Shown: piece by piece, positions 46,140 through 57,087 of the stretch
How positions within the stretch are numbered: the stretch's first letter is position 1
Layout of the letters: the number at the start of each line of letters is the position of its first letter
Assembly: GCF_023065955.2 (NCBI RefSeq)
Contig: NW_026622963.1
Location: 6,393,001-6,457,000, forward strand
Length of the DNA: 64,000 nucleotides
Direction of reading: 5' to 3'
Source: Ursus arctos
Lineage: Eukaryota > Chordata > Mammalia > Carnivora > Ursidae
Notes under the pieces: generated by a model
Told to the model about the DNA's origin: nothing
The model's input: only the letters and a program-made list of their open reading frames with translations
Databases searched by the model: none
Translations under genes and position numbers: made by a program

Positions 46140-48330
46140 GAGTCACACTGAGGCCAGCTCCAGAAAAACGAGTTGTACATTATGGTGTCTCTGACATGTT
46201 TTCTGGATCCCGAGCTGCTGCTTATTTTTTTCCTCTCCTTTTGGTATTCACCATCCCCCTTCTCCTCTCCCATATTAAGGAAAACATTGCAAGCCACCTT
46301 AATTTCCTTTTTGTAATGAGGCAGGGCAAAAATAATAAATATGCATATTGACATTTGCTTGGGAACCTCGAATGTAAATGCAAGGCACCCGCTCTTTATT
46401 CCGGTTAGACATCAGATCACAATTAAATCTTCCTCAAATTCTCTGTCGTCCTGGTAACTGCTCTCTACTTAGAACATGAGGGCGAGATTACCCAAAAGGG
46501 TCTGGAAGGGGAGCAAGAGCTTATTAAGAAGAGTTCTTTCCGGCGCTCAGAGCCACACAAGCCGTGCCGGCATGGTGGCGTGGCATCGCAGAAAAGCCCC
46601 CCTGCAGGTTATCCCGATCGCTGTGATGTATGTGGGCTCTGCCGCCGTGAAGTAGTTATGTACATTATAATAACAAGATTGGCTATGGCACACCAAAAAT
46701 ATTGACAATGAATAGTATTTTGGATAATCACAGATTGCAAATCCTCTTAAACGCATTCAACTCTAACAGATATATTTAGACTTCGATGAACAGTAGCTGG
46801 AGGAATTTCTTAAAGTGTCAATTGGTGTGAATGAATAAAGATGGTTTTCAAGGAGCCATATTGCTTAGGGATTAAGGCCAACTGGAACAATTCACTTAAA
46901 AAAAAAAAAGCCTCCAAGCTCAAGAGAGCAGCTCCCCTTTATTCGACTGAGGCATGTAAGTTTCAGTCCTCAGGACTGGCGCTGGCGGCCCCACCATGAT
47001 GGTTCAGCCCTCGCCATTTGCACAGAGAAGAGGTTTTAATTGTGCATAAATGGGAACGCACAGCTCCTGTGAGACAATGTTTGCAGCAAGGAGGAGGAAA
47101 ACAAATTCTAAGTAGCAGTCATTTTTATTTTGGCTTAACAGATTTTAGCAGGAAGACTCTGAATATGAATCGGCTTCATTTTTAAATCCTGAAGACAATT
47201 TCTGAAGCAGCCCATAAGGTGCCACTTTAGTCTGAGGCAATTAAAAAAAGCCTAGAATAGCAAGGAAGAAAAATTGCACCATTTGTTTGGACATTGCAAG
47301 AGGGAAAAGTTACAAATTATATGAACTCCATTCCTACATCCTCCCTACATCTATTTGCTTTGATACTCTTCCTGGGCTTTTGGAGGTGGGAATGGGACAA
47401 GAGGCATGGCAAGAAGAGTGAGAAAGCTATATAATGCTTAGGATACTGCTTATCATGTTCTAATTGCCATAATGCGAAGGTGTTACAAGCACTTAATAAA
47501 AAGGACAGCGCAGACTTTCTCCCCATAGGCCAGTGGGTCTTCTCAAGGGTCGATCCCCTCTTTGATAATTTGGGCATCACTAAAAAAAAAGTAAACACTT
47601 TTCAGAAGTAACTTCTTTTTTTTTTTTCTCCTTTCATGGTCCTTAAGGACCACCAGAAAAGGCATTTTCGAACTTAAATTCTTTACGATCTAGAACGACC
47701 TGGAAACTACTGGAAATGTAGTTTCTCAAAGTGAAATACCAAGACAGGGTGCCCAGGTACTTGGATTTCCTGCAAGACCCACTTTTAAAGTGGCCTTTAC
47801 AAGCTTCTTGTACCCTCTAAGAAAGCCACTTAATGAGGAACAAAACTAATTAGTATAAAATCAGACTGGATCTGTATAGTAGCTGTTCACAATGTGGAAA
47901 ACCACTCTTTTTTCATGGCTTATTTTCTTTTAAAATGTATGCCCTTTTCCCATCCTTAATGCGTTCTGTATGTATGAAACAAATACTCTTCGCAGCGGGA
48001 CCTGGATTCGGAGGCCTCAGAACCCAATAAAAGAGTCCTGTAGCTTAATGGTCCTTAAATGCTCGACATCTTTGTCACTTAACGTAAAATCCATCTGATC
48101 TAATAGCCGTGACTGAATTATAGATATATAATTTTTTTTCTATTAAATGTTAATCTTCTGACTTGGCAGAGCAATAGAAGCTCTAAATTATTAAGAAGGC
48201 AATAACCTCTCTAAACTCTTTCCTGAATTCAGAATATTCCCAGGACTGCTATCTTGAAAAACAAATCGCAAAGCTGTTTAAAATATAAAAATCAGGCCCA
48301 TTCAGTACAACAATTTGATGCCAAATATCA
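46140..48330. other. Repeat-free AT-rich block, candidate conserved non-coding region
   Basis: About 2.2 kb with no recognisable transposon and no convincing ORF. It contains octamer-like and homeodomain-like words such as AATATGCATATTGACA near 46336 and TTTTAATTGTGCATAAATGG near 47034. Texture like this is common in regulatory elements of gene deserts, but conservation is not visible from a single sequence. Confidence 0.35.
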
Positions 48331-50170
48331 ATTATAACGGGCATTGTTTTTATTGCTGTCTCTCCTAGTATTTCATGGAGTCGAACGTATGTATGTATGG
48401 AGGTGAACACGCAGATACAGACACACACACACAACTACTGGGGAAGCAATCCTCCCAAGTCTTGGCTCTTTCTCATTTACATATGACATTTGTGTAACCT
48501 TCCCTTTTTGGTTGAATCCATTCACCACCGATGTTTGTTGATGCGGGCATAAATAATGAACTTGCCCTCCAATGCGTAAGTCATGCCCATGACCAATTAT
48601 GCTCACCGGGAGTGCTCTCGGTGCCCAGGGAGCTTCCCCGGAATGCCACCGCTGCTGCAGTGCCTGGTTTTGTTTTGTTTTAATCTCTACCATCACAACT
48701 CTTGTGAGCCAGAGGCACCTACATGTGACCAGAGACAGAAGCCGCGCTAAGACGCAGGTCACTATTTCCCTGGAGAGGTCCGATCTAGGCAGAACTTCCA
48801 ACAACAAAGTCTAAGATCCAGTGTAGTTGGGGATATCCCTGAATGAAAGGGAGCAGAGATGCCCATTTTCCATGTTGTATTTTGTACATCATATATTTTA
48901 CAGTGCCGTTTTTTCCCTCCTTTCTGAAACGCAGTCATTGCTGAAGAGCACTCACAACATGTAGCAGCCAGGAGCGAGGCCCAGGCTCTTCCTTCTCTGG
49001 CAGGCGTGTGCCGCCATATTTTTGCATGCTCAACACAGGCAAGCGTCTTTCCATCCTTATTCTGGTGCCAGAGGTACTGCCATTACTTCAACGTACAGAA
49101 CTCGCCAGAAGAAAAAAGACCACGTGAGAGTGCAGAGTCCAGTGATGAGGAGACTGAAGAGGCAGTAAGGAGGAGTTGTCTTGCACTGTGTGACGTGGGT
49201 GTCGAGAGAAGCTTCCGGCCACGGCCACCTATGATTTCGCTTCAGTGTGAGCGGGCACCAACACACCTCGTCATCATGGGTACCAAAAATGAACCTGAAA
49301 CTCTTCCCTCTTCTACTCTGAAACACGTACACCAAGAACAGACACCTCCAGGTAGGTAAGAAGCATGCGTACAAACGTTTTTAGGTGCTTGTTCGAGGAA
49401 AGCTGGTAACACTGGGGGAAAAGCGCTCATGTTCTGAAGCAGCAAGACTCCTAAAGCAGCAAAGATCCGACGTGTAAGAGAGTTTTAAACCACAGAACAT
49501 TTGGCTAGGGTCAAGAGCAAAGGCTGAAATAAAGAGCAAGCCATCAGAAAGATTAAGCTACATTCATCTGGAGTTTTAGAACAGCGCGGGTATAGCTAGT
49601 GAATAAAGTCACTGTAATATTAAAATTTAAGATCTTCATTGAGTGAATATTCAGTTTTAATAGTTCTTTATAACGCAGACCCTCTGGCAAAAAGAATGAG
49701 CTTTCCCGATGAAGCAGGAATGGTAAGAATAACATGGAACAGTGGACGAGTAATAAAGCTTTCAACAAAGGAACGCACCCCAGTAGGAGTCTGGTGGTTC
49801 TTTCAGAGAGCACTCACGTTTCAGACACAACTCATCCTCCTTCAGACGTCCTAGTTTTTCTGAACACAGAACAGCAGAGGGACCAGCATCACCCACTCGG
49901 TATATTCCACTTGTTTACTATGTAAGAAGCTTTAGCCTTCAGGGTTATAAATGCGATCTCTGCCTCTGATATCAAAAGGTGGGTGAATGCGACAATGGGA
50001 TTAATTCAAGGAGGTTACTTGCTCCTCCACTCTATGTGGCTGACTGAAAATGGGCAACATCATCCGTACACCGGACCCCATCATTCTCTACACCGAATTC
50101 TCCGAAGTGGTACATGGCATAAATGACTTTGTATATCTTTTACGAGGGTGTTCAAAACAACAGTCCACAT
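48331..50170. other. Intergenic sequence downstream of UACA
   Basis: No gene or clearly named repeat. Contains a short ACACAC run near 48421. Plus-strand reading frames around 49006-49359 have no family resemblance. Some of the lower-coordinate part may be conserved non-coding sequence. Confidence 0.5.
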
Positions 50171-50176
50171 TTTATT
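50171..50176 (-). terminator. Candidate distal polyadenylation signal of UACA
   Basis: AATAAA on the minus strand followed at once by GT-rich sequence (ATGTGGACTGTTGTTTTG). It lies about 1.66 kb after the UACA stop. The stretch between is AT-rich and lacks other genes. This could be the end of a long 3' UTR isoform. Other AATAAA matches occur at about 51534, 50877, 50844 and 50700. Confidence 0.35.
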
Positions 50177-51706
50177 GGTGATTGAAGACAAAGAAGGTAC
50201 ACATGAGGTTCCCCTCCCACTTCTATTAGGGAAAATACAACACTGAAATGTGAGTATTCAGTAAAGAACATTCTCTACTTCAGAGCTTCAAAGGAGACCT
50301 AAATAAAACTCATGAAACTCATGCCAAAGGACATTAAATATAAAAATTAAAGGAATCCAAATATTGCTCATGTAAACTATCTAAAGAATTAAAAATAAAT
50401 CCAATTCTGACTTTTCACTGTTGTTTCACACTGAAGAAATGTGATGGTTCCTGGAGGGAGAAGCTACTTTGATGGCTCTTTGTCCTTGCTATTATACAAA
50501 ATTGGGACCAAAAAAATCTGGTTCGGGGGTTCCTGGCTGGCATAGTCGGTGGAGCATGCACTCTCGATCTTGGGGTTGTAAGTTCGAGCCCCACGTTGGG
50601 CACAAAAAAAAAAAAAATCTGATTCAGGATGCTCAAAGATTATTGCTAAGACACATTTTGCAATTCAAAGAAAACTTGGAGGAATTCATTTTTCAGTTTA
50701 TTTGCTAACAGTCAAATTAGTAATCTTCAATCTGAATGGTAAACAAAATATTAATAAAAATAGCAAAACATATAAACTCTCCTTAATGAGATGTAGTTAA
50801 AAAAAATGGGTTACAATAGAGTATACTAAAACATGGCCAATTTTATTACTTCCTTGTGATCTACAATCTTATAGTTTATTATTGCACTTTCGTCTAAAAC
50901 GTGAAAAATCTGTTTTCTAAAATCAGTTCTCTAATTTTGCATGAAAACTGCATTTCACATTATTAATTTCATTAGTGCAATTTTCCTATAAATAAGTACC
51001 AAGCATTTGGAGGATGTGTGTATAATGACTGATTACTATAGTAGCAAATGTCAAAGTAATTGCTTAAAAAAGCCTAAAATTTTTGACACTTTGCAAAATC
51101 TAGTATGCCATTTGTCATAGTTCTCTAAATACTATGGCGAGAGAAATCACCACAAGTGAAAATTAAGAGACTATTGTGGATATTATGAGGCCATGTTAAT
51201 ATAAATTCCTGATACATTCTACCCTTGCCTGTTTTTAATCTAAATGTAATCTAGCACTTTATGAAAAGAAACGTATTTAAAGGGGCATAAAAGTTACTCG
51301 TGTAAGAAGAAAAAAATCTGTACCTCTAAAAGAAGTCAAAGGCACTCATGAAGTTACTGCAATAAAAACGCAGCTTGGCCAGCCAAGTTACGACGCATTC
51401 CTCAACATCACATTCGGTCTCGCGGCTCAACTGAAGACCTGAAGGATCTTTTGATCTACTTACCAAATTAATTTCCCTGAAAGAAATCTTTAAACAATTA
51501 TTTCATATGGACCTACGAAAGTGTGTTATGTTTTATTAGGGATGCAACAGCTTAAAAATACGTGGCCCAACCAAGGCAGCGTTAGGCTGTTTGCCGAACT
51601 GTAAAATTACCATATATAGAATGTAAGATTTGAACTGATATGGAAAAACTCAGTAACATAACCATCTAATTAAAAAAAAAAAACTTGCCGATGAAACAAA
51701 ATATAC
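50177..51706 (-). other. Probable extended UACA 3' UTR or downstream flank
   Basis: AT-rich sequence with no convincing ORF on either strand. Apart from a short SINE at 50526 I see no recognisable repeat. The composition and several AATAAA signals on the minus strand fit a long 3' UTR of UACA, but transcription cannot be shown from sequence. Confidence 0.4.
50526..50612 (+). mobile_element. Very short carnivore SINE: tRNA-like head only
   Basis: About 87 bases similar to the head of a Can-SINE (TCCTGGCTGGCATAGTCGG, then AGTTCGAGCCCCACGTTGGG), followed directly by an A run. The usual TC-rich body and AATAAA tail are absent. Near-identical flanks AAAAAATCTGGTTC and AAAAAATCTGATTC look like a target duplication, so it inserted in this short form. 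Confidence 0.8.
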
Positions 51707-51712
51707 TTTATT
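51707..51712 (-). terminator. Candidate proximal polyadenylation signal of UACA
   Basis: AATAAA on the minus strand with a T-rich stretch about 20-35 bases downstream (including a T run at 51683-51672), about 120 bases after the UACA stop. Position and context fit, but usage is inferred. Confidence 0.45.
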
Positions 51713-51832
51713 TCAATTATACTAGCACAAGGCGGCCCCGGAGGCCACGGAAGGCCACGGAAGGCCATGGAGTGGCACAGGGAACGCTAAGCACCAGCAG
51801 CTAAAGCACACACCGGCGGGCCGGGACTGCGC
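51707..51832 (-). other. UACA: UACA 3' UTR, proximal part, with a GC-rich tandem repeat
   Basis: Sequence immediately downstream of the UACA stop on the minus strand. It is GC-rich and holds about three copies of a 10-base unit (ggccacggaa on the plus strand, 51739-51770). It ends at a canonical AATAAA (51712-51707), about 120 bases after the stop, followed by a U-rich stretch in the transcript. The 3' UTR probably extends further in some transcripts (see 50171). Confidence 0.6.
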
Positions 51833-51904
51833 TCAGCACACGAGCCCCTGCCGCATCTGTATGATCTGGAGTAAGGCCGCCTGCACATCTTCGTCCATGT
51901 GACC
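51833..51904 (-). CDS. UACA: UACA last coding exon with stop codon (23 codons + TGA)
   Basis: The terminal coding segment reads G-H-M-D-E-D-V-Q-A-A-L-L-Q-I-I-Q-M-R-Q-G followed by L-V-C and TGA. The acceptor is a pyrimidine-rich tract ending TTTTCCTCAAG before 51904. The stop occupies 51835-51833. The peptide is a short amphipathic helix that closes the UACA protein. From memory the human protein has Glu rather than Ala after V-Q in this segment, which would be a minor substitution. With the other three exons the window encodes 1009 residues of UACA; the family's usual length is about 1400, so about 400 residues are missing on the right. No frameshift or internal stop is seen in any exon. Confidence 0.94.
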   Translation of the reverse strand, partial: GHMDEDVQAALLQIIQMRQGLVC

Positions 51905-52239
51905 CTTGAGGAAAAGAAGAAAGGCAGACGTACTTCATGTCATCTTCATTTACACAAGAATTCTAAAGACCAAGGCTTCAAAACAGGGCCTAAGTGGCTG
52001 CGATTCACCAATGCTAAAGCCTCATCATTGTCACGATATTCTAAAGGACTTACTGGAAAGGAGGGCAGAGCTGTGTGATGGAAAGAAAGAAAGTCAGCTT
52101 ACATGTAGTACAGACCAGCTGCTCTCAACACTTACTATCAGAAGATGGACGGACAAACTCCTCTCCTTCTCTCTTTTTCAATAATGGCTCAGATAATAGG
52201 AGCAACGTGAGTTATAGTTGAGCAAAGTCAATTACAAGT

Positions 52240-52720
52240 TAATTTTTTTCCTGCTCCTGCTGAGAAATGTTTTTTGTTAATTAGAAAAGTAATTAATGAA
52301 AAAGACCCCATACTTATATTCTTATCCTAAGTAGGATAGCATGTATGATTTTGCAACTTGCCCTGTCACCTAATGTCGCCGAGTCTTTCCCCAGCTGTCT
52401 GACAGCCATTGATGGTGCTGCCCACCTTTACGAGCAGACTCCTAGAGAAGAAACTGCCCAGGCTCAACTGCTAATTTTGCTAAGCACTACAAAACTTCCC
52501 TCTACAGGTACTGTCCCAATTTACACTCCCACCAACAGGGTATATATGCCGATTTCTCAGACACCTTGGCCAACACTAAGACGGTCATCTTGTTTAATAC
52601 TTGCCAATCCCATAGGTGGAAAATGGTACCTCCTTGTTTATTTGCATTTCCCCGTTACTGAGGAGGCTGAGATCTTTTTATATGAATGTTAGCCATTTAT
52701 ATTTAGGAAGAAACACTGAA
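52240..52720 (-). mobile_element. Old L1 fragment, antisense (UACA last intron)
   Basis: Plus-strand phrases such as ATTTACACTCCCACCAACAG followed by TTATTTGCATTTCCCCGTTAC are the antisense of the L1 ORF2 3' end. Diverged, with no coding capacity. It lies in the UACA intron, in the sense orientation of the gene. Confidence 0.7.
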
Positions 52721-53204
52721 CTTAAAAAGATGGCAAGAGGTTGATTAAATGCGAGTCAATATGGTAGGCTTACAACACCCTCTTCCCCTTTTTCTTTGCT
52801 TGAACACTTGAATAGGTTTCAGCATAACACTTCCTATTAATATAAAAAGTTATGCTTCCAAAATCTGTTTCTATAACAGCAGGATGTTTAAATTTCAAAC
52901 ATTAGCCATAGTTGACTAAACTGAATTTCTTAGTTAACTTTACGATGCCAGAAGGCAAGCCTATTTCAGATGCCAGTTGCTTTTGTTATGTTTCATTAGG
53001 AGTCAGTAGAATTTCAACTTGCGGAAGTATACATCAGACAAAGTTGAAGGCTCTGCCGTGTCTTTCGGGGAGAGCATGCTCCTCCTCCTCTGGCCAATAT
53101 CAGACCTGAATGAGTGTCTCATCCTTTCGAACTTCTCTACCATTTCCCTCCTAAAGTTCCCATTCTGCTGTCCATCAACTATCTTCTCTAACAACTGCAA
53201 TATA

Positions 53205-53604
53205 TAGGTGACCCTTGAACAACAGGAGTTCAAACCATGGGTCCACACAGACACAGAGTTTTTTTTTATTAATACCATATGGTACTATACATGTATTTTC
53301 TCTTATGATTTTAATAACATAAGCTGACTTTATTGTAAGAATACAGCATATAATAAATATATAACAAATATAACATACCAAATGTGTTAATCGACTACTT
53401 ATTATATATTATTATTATTATATATTATATTATATTATATTATATTATATTATATTATATTATTATATTACTGGTGAGGCTTCCAGTCAACAATAGACTA
53501 TTAGTAGTCGAGTTTTTGGGGAAATCAAAAGTTATACGCAGATGCAGATTTTTCGACCATGCAGGGTCAGCACCCCTGCCTCTCACTATTCAAGGGGTCA
53601 ACTG
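53205..53604. mobile_element. Tigger2/MER8-type DNA transposon relic
   Basis: The left end reads TAGGTGACCCTTGAACAAC and the right end CAAGGGGTCAACTG, an inverted pair typical of the Tigger2/MER8 group, with TA dinucleotides flanking both ends. Internal phrases TTATTGTAAGAATACAG, GTTAATCGACTACTTATTAT and AAAGTTATACGCAGAT fit the non-autonomous MER8 form. A microsatellite has expanded inside it. Confidence 0.8.
53398..53470. repeat. (ATATT)n microsatellite inside the MER8-type element
   Basis: About 70 bases of nearly perfect ATATT pentamer units, preceded by irregular TTA units. It sits where the element normally has a single short AT-rich stretch, so it is a secondary expansion. Confidence 0.9.
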
Positions 53605-53740
53605 TACTTTCAAATCCTGGCTCGTCTTCTAGCTCCTCAAAGGAAAGTAGCCAATCATACCATTCATTCTTTTCCATTTGTTTCCCACTCATCTCCTATA
53701 GAAAAGGAAGGCTTTTTGATTTTAAGAATTTGACACTGTG

Positions 53741-53940
53741 GGTGCGCCTGGGTGGCACAGCGGTTAAGTGTCTGCCTTCGGCTCAGGGCGTGATCCCGGC
53801 GTTACGGGATCAAGCCCCACATCAGGCTCCTCTGCTGGGAGCCTGCTTCTTCCTCTCCCACTCCCCCTGCTTGTGTTCCCTCTTTCACTGGCTGTCTCTA
53901 TCTCTGTCGAATAAATAAAATCTTAAAAAAAAAAAAAAAA
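53741..53940 (+). mobile_element. SINEC, near full length (UACA intron)
   Basis: Full head (GCGCCTGGGTGGCACAGCGG), CGTGATCCCGGCGTTACGGG, TC-rich body, AATAAATAAAATCTT tail and long A run. A perfect 17-base target duplication, AAGAATTTGACACTGTG, flanks it at 53724-53740 and 53941-53957. Antisense relative to UACA. Confidence 0.95.
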
Positions 53941-54774
53941 AAGAATTTGACACTGTGAAGTTTCTTCCTTTTTATTATTTTAGCTAGTTCCTTTTATTAA
54001 AAATGACCTTCTTGGATGCTTTCTCTCATCTCAATACCTTTAAAAAAAACCAAAAAACAAAAAACAGTGTGGGCTGACACTTCCAATCCTAAACAAGTCC
54101 TATTATATCTCACCTGCCATTCTAACATTGTCTCTTTTAATCCATCTTCCTGAAAAATCTATCCTGAGAATTGTGGAGATGCTGATCATAGGGTTTCTAC
54201 AGAGCATTAAGTATGGTATTTTCATATGCTAAACATTTTCTTCGTGTGATTTTTCTAAAAAAAGCTTTCTCATTATACCCCCAAAGAAGGGAATTCTTGA
54301 TCTTACGCTTCATTGAATTTAAGCCTCAATAAATAAATATTATTGATAATCTCCCAACCGAACCAATTTTTTTTTCTTACATTCTTACAATTTTCTGCAC
54401 ACCTTGTCATTTTTGCACTTTTATAGTATTTCCTACATTTCAAAGAAATACTCCTGAGAAACAGTGAAGTCCTTTCCACTCTTTTTAGCTGACAGCCAGG
54501 TATGGATGTCAAGGCATTATCTCCAGCTAGCAGTACCATTAACATGGGCTGCCATCGTTATGTTGCCAAACCGTCTAGAAAATGAGTGACAAGCAGATGG
54601 AGAGAACACTAAATTTAAGATGTTGTGTTACCATAGAGCTTTGTAAATTTCTCTGGGAGATACACAAGCCATGATTAAAAGAAACACAATTATTTTTAAA
54701 TAAGCATATGGGATACAACTACTTTACACATCAATGACTTTCACATAAATTTACTTGAAAATAAAAAATGGTCT

Positions 54775-54935
54775 TCTCTAAAATGGGGATTGAGAAGTGC
54801 AGCTGTGTTGAGCACCAGGTGATGTATGGAAGTGTTGAATCACCGTATTGTACGTCTGAAACTAATACAGTTCTGTATGTTAAATATACTGGAATTTTTA
54901 AAAAATAAAATTGAAAGTATCTTTGAAGGAAAATA
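54775..54935 (+). mobile_element. L1 3' end fragment (UACA intron)
   Basis: The phrase TGTACGTCTGAAACTAATAC followed by TATGTTAAATATACTGGAAT and an A-rich tail is the typical 3' end of mammalian L1 in carnivores. Sense strand plus, strongly 5' truncated. Confidence 0.75.
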
Positions 54936-55005
54936 AAAAGAGTAAACTGAAATCTTTTCCAAAGGAGGAAGAGTTTTTGGGGTTTTTTGTTTTTGTTTTT
55001 TTTAC

Positions 55006-55071
55006 CTGTGCAGCACTAAGAAGATGTGTCCGATAAATTGCAATCACCTCTTGGTGCTGTCTGTCGGCGTC
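55006..55071 (-). CDS. UACA: UACA coding exon, 22 codons (penultimate)
   Basis: A 66-base exon, phase 0 at both ends, reading D-A-D-R-Q-H-Q-E-V-I-A-I-Y-R-T-H-L-L-S-A-A-Q, which I recognise as the near-C-terminal segment of UACA. The acceptor on the minus strand is CACATTTCTAG before 55071; the donor is CAG|GTAAAA at 55006/55005. The intron starts with an A-rich stretch. It is too short to be found as an ORF and was located by joining the frames of its neighbours. The intron to the last coding exon is 3101 bases (51905-55005) and carries old L1, a Tigger-type element and a young SINE. Confidence 0.94.
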
Positions 55072-55344
55072 CTAGAAATGTGGAAAGGTGGACAGATCAG
55101 AGTATCAGCATTGCCGTTTGCAAACACATGGAGGCCTGTGGCAACGCCACCTTCAGGCTTGATGCTACACAATGGTACTGTGCGCCCGCCACACCTTGTA
55201 ACAAACCACCTTGGACCCACCCCATGCAACACTTCATAGCACAACAGTAGTATAAACGTCCCTTTCAATGTGTGGGAACATGCCTAGTGAAAGCAATGGC
55301 ACTTGTCCTGGGTACCATGAGATTACTGCCTTCGTTCACGTCTA

Positions 55345-55815
55345 ATGCCACGAGATCATCCAGACACTTACCGACGTCTACTTTGGATTATTGCAAAAGC
55401 TTCCCATCTTGTCTCCCTGCCTCTAGATTTTATTTCCTCTCATACTTCTGAGATTAAGATAGCTCTTTGCTCATATCACTTTTGGCTCAGAAACCTTGGG
55501 AGAAACTTCATTCCATATAAAAGAGAATCCAAACTCATCCGCTTGCTTCTTAACAGGTTTGGCAGTTCCGCCACAAATACAGCTCCTACAACCAGCCCGG
55601 CTGATCAGCTTCTCACGGCCCCATGGGTATCTGCCTCTTGCATTCCACCTCCACCCTTTCCTTCCTACGATTTCCCTTGCCTGGAAGATTCTCTGTGTTC
55701 CATTCACCTACCAAAACATCATCTACCCTACAGGGTCAGGCCAAGGTGTTCCCTTCCTCTTTAACTAGCTCCCACCACCACACCAGTGATCCTTCCTTCC
55801 TGTGAATTCATAATC
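55345..55815. mobile_element. L2-like ancient LINE fragment (UACA intron)
   Basis: Pyrimidine-rich sequence with the family-typical order: TTGCAAAAGCTTCCCATCTTG, later GAGAATCCAAACTCATC, then TTGCCTGGAAGATTCTCTGTG. This resembles the widespread L2-type repeat. Short ORFs in it have no independent support. Confidence 0.5.
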
Positions 55816-56169
55816 ACTTAGAATCTGGGATCGTATTCTCAATTCTATATTTGATATTTTTGGTCTTATTATTTACTTTTCGTGGATCTGGATTTTGCCT
55901 AACTACCCAGAACTCCCTGGGACAAAAACTTTGTACTCTCTTGATCCCTGACAGTGTTTAGCACAGTGTCATGAACATAATAAATAATAAACCAGTATTT
56001 CCAATTATTGAAGGGACTACCGTATCCTTTTGATAAGATCCAAATCAATAATTTGTCATCATTAATTTGTAGGCCAGGGGTACTAATAAAATGAACCCTT
56101 AAAAAACAGCTTTCTTCTATTCAAAATCAACTCCTAACCAATTCCTATAAAATCGGAAATTATTAGCAA

Positions 56170-56400
56170 CAATTTACATTTGAGTAGGATATGTTTTCTT
56201 TAGCATTTCCATGCCCGTTATGTTACCTCATCTGATTAAAAAAGCAAACAAATAAGTAATCAGTTCTCATTAGCCTACTTTACAGATAAAGAGGCCAAGG
56301 ATTAAGAGGAATGTCCCATGTAACTCGCTTTTAAGTGGCAGAGTGTAGAACTGGGCTCCCGTCTTCAGTTTCCCAATCCAGTTGCTTTAACATAGAAAGG
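56170..56400 (-). mobile_element. MIR relic, minus strand
   Basis: CTACTTTACAGATAAAGAGGC, then AAGTGGCAGAGTGTAGAACTG, matches the antisense order of the mammalian MIR core and tRNA-derived head. Diverged. Confidence 0.6.
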
Positions 56401-56584
56401 AGATACATATACGCATATAGGATACCTATATATGGATATATTTATTTCCATATGTTTTCTTTTAATATATAGGTATAAAGCCAGAGGGATGCCTACCTTT
56501 ATTTGTAAGTATAAAGTATAAAATACTGTATTAAACGAAAACCTCCTTTAGTTGAGTAGACCAATATTTTAGTGAATGTGCTGC

Positions 56585-56805
56585 AGTTACGAAGATACCA
56601 GATTTGGAGTCAGCCAGTCCCAGGATTAAATTCCAGCTGCATGTCGCTAGGCATCAGGGATTTTCATCTTTGTTTCCTTAAGAGTTAAGCGGGGGAATAA
56701 AACCTTGTAGGGCCGTGATGAAGATCAAGGTCAAAGGACGTGAAGCATTCAGGACTGTGCCTGGTGTAGCGAAGGCACCGAATACACCGCTAGTACAAGG
56801 AACTT
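56585..56805 (+). mobile_element. MIR relic, plus strand
   Basis: GATTTGGAGTCAGCCAGTCC, TTTCATCTTTGTTTCCTTAAG and AGGACTGTGCCTGGTGTAGCG follow the sense order of MIR. It lies just downstream of the 51-codon UACA exon, within the intron. Confidence 0.65.
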
Positions 56806-56934
56806 GGAGCAAACGCGATTACCCTCCTGGACCTGAGCACAGCCACACATTAATGTGATTTCTAAATACACGTTCGCCCACTACCGTGAACCCGCACACA
56901 GGGGCACGCCGGCCTCCGGGTGCGGGGTACTCAC

Positions 56935-57087
56935 AGCCAGCTGCCGCTGCAGGGACTTCACTTGCTGCTGCAGGCTGTCGATCAGCGGGCTCTGCCTCCT
57001 GCTGGGACCCCCGCTCGGCACCGTGAGCTGTGAAAGGCCACTGAGTGCCTGCTTCAGTCTTTCCACGTCATTAAGCAGTTCTGTTAT
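56935..57087 (-). CDS. UACA: UACA coding exon, 51 codons (third from last)
   Basis: This exon continues the C-terminal coil of UACA. It starts with I-T-E-L-L-N-D-V-E-R and ends with Q-R-Q-L-A, exactly 153 bases and phase 0 at both ends. On the minus strand the acceptor is a long pyrimidine run ending TTTATAAG before 57087; the donor is GCT|GTGAGT at 56935/56934. The first half continues the heptads; the middle (SQLTVPSGGPSRRQSP) is a short Ser/Pro/Gly/Arg linker that breaks the coil; the end returns to helix. The preceding intron is 2015 bases (57088-59102), the following 1863 bases (55072-56934). It joins in frame to the giant exon's last codon (K) and to D-A-D-R of the next exon, so the assignment does not depend on similarity alone. 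Confidence 0.95.

Noticed and set aside
49006..49359. 117-codon plus-strand ORF with an acidic stretch
   Set aside because: Part of the segment resembles a decayed MIR core and no family similarity is seen; not supported as a gene.
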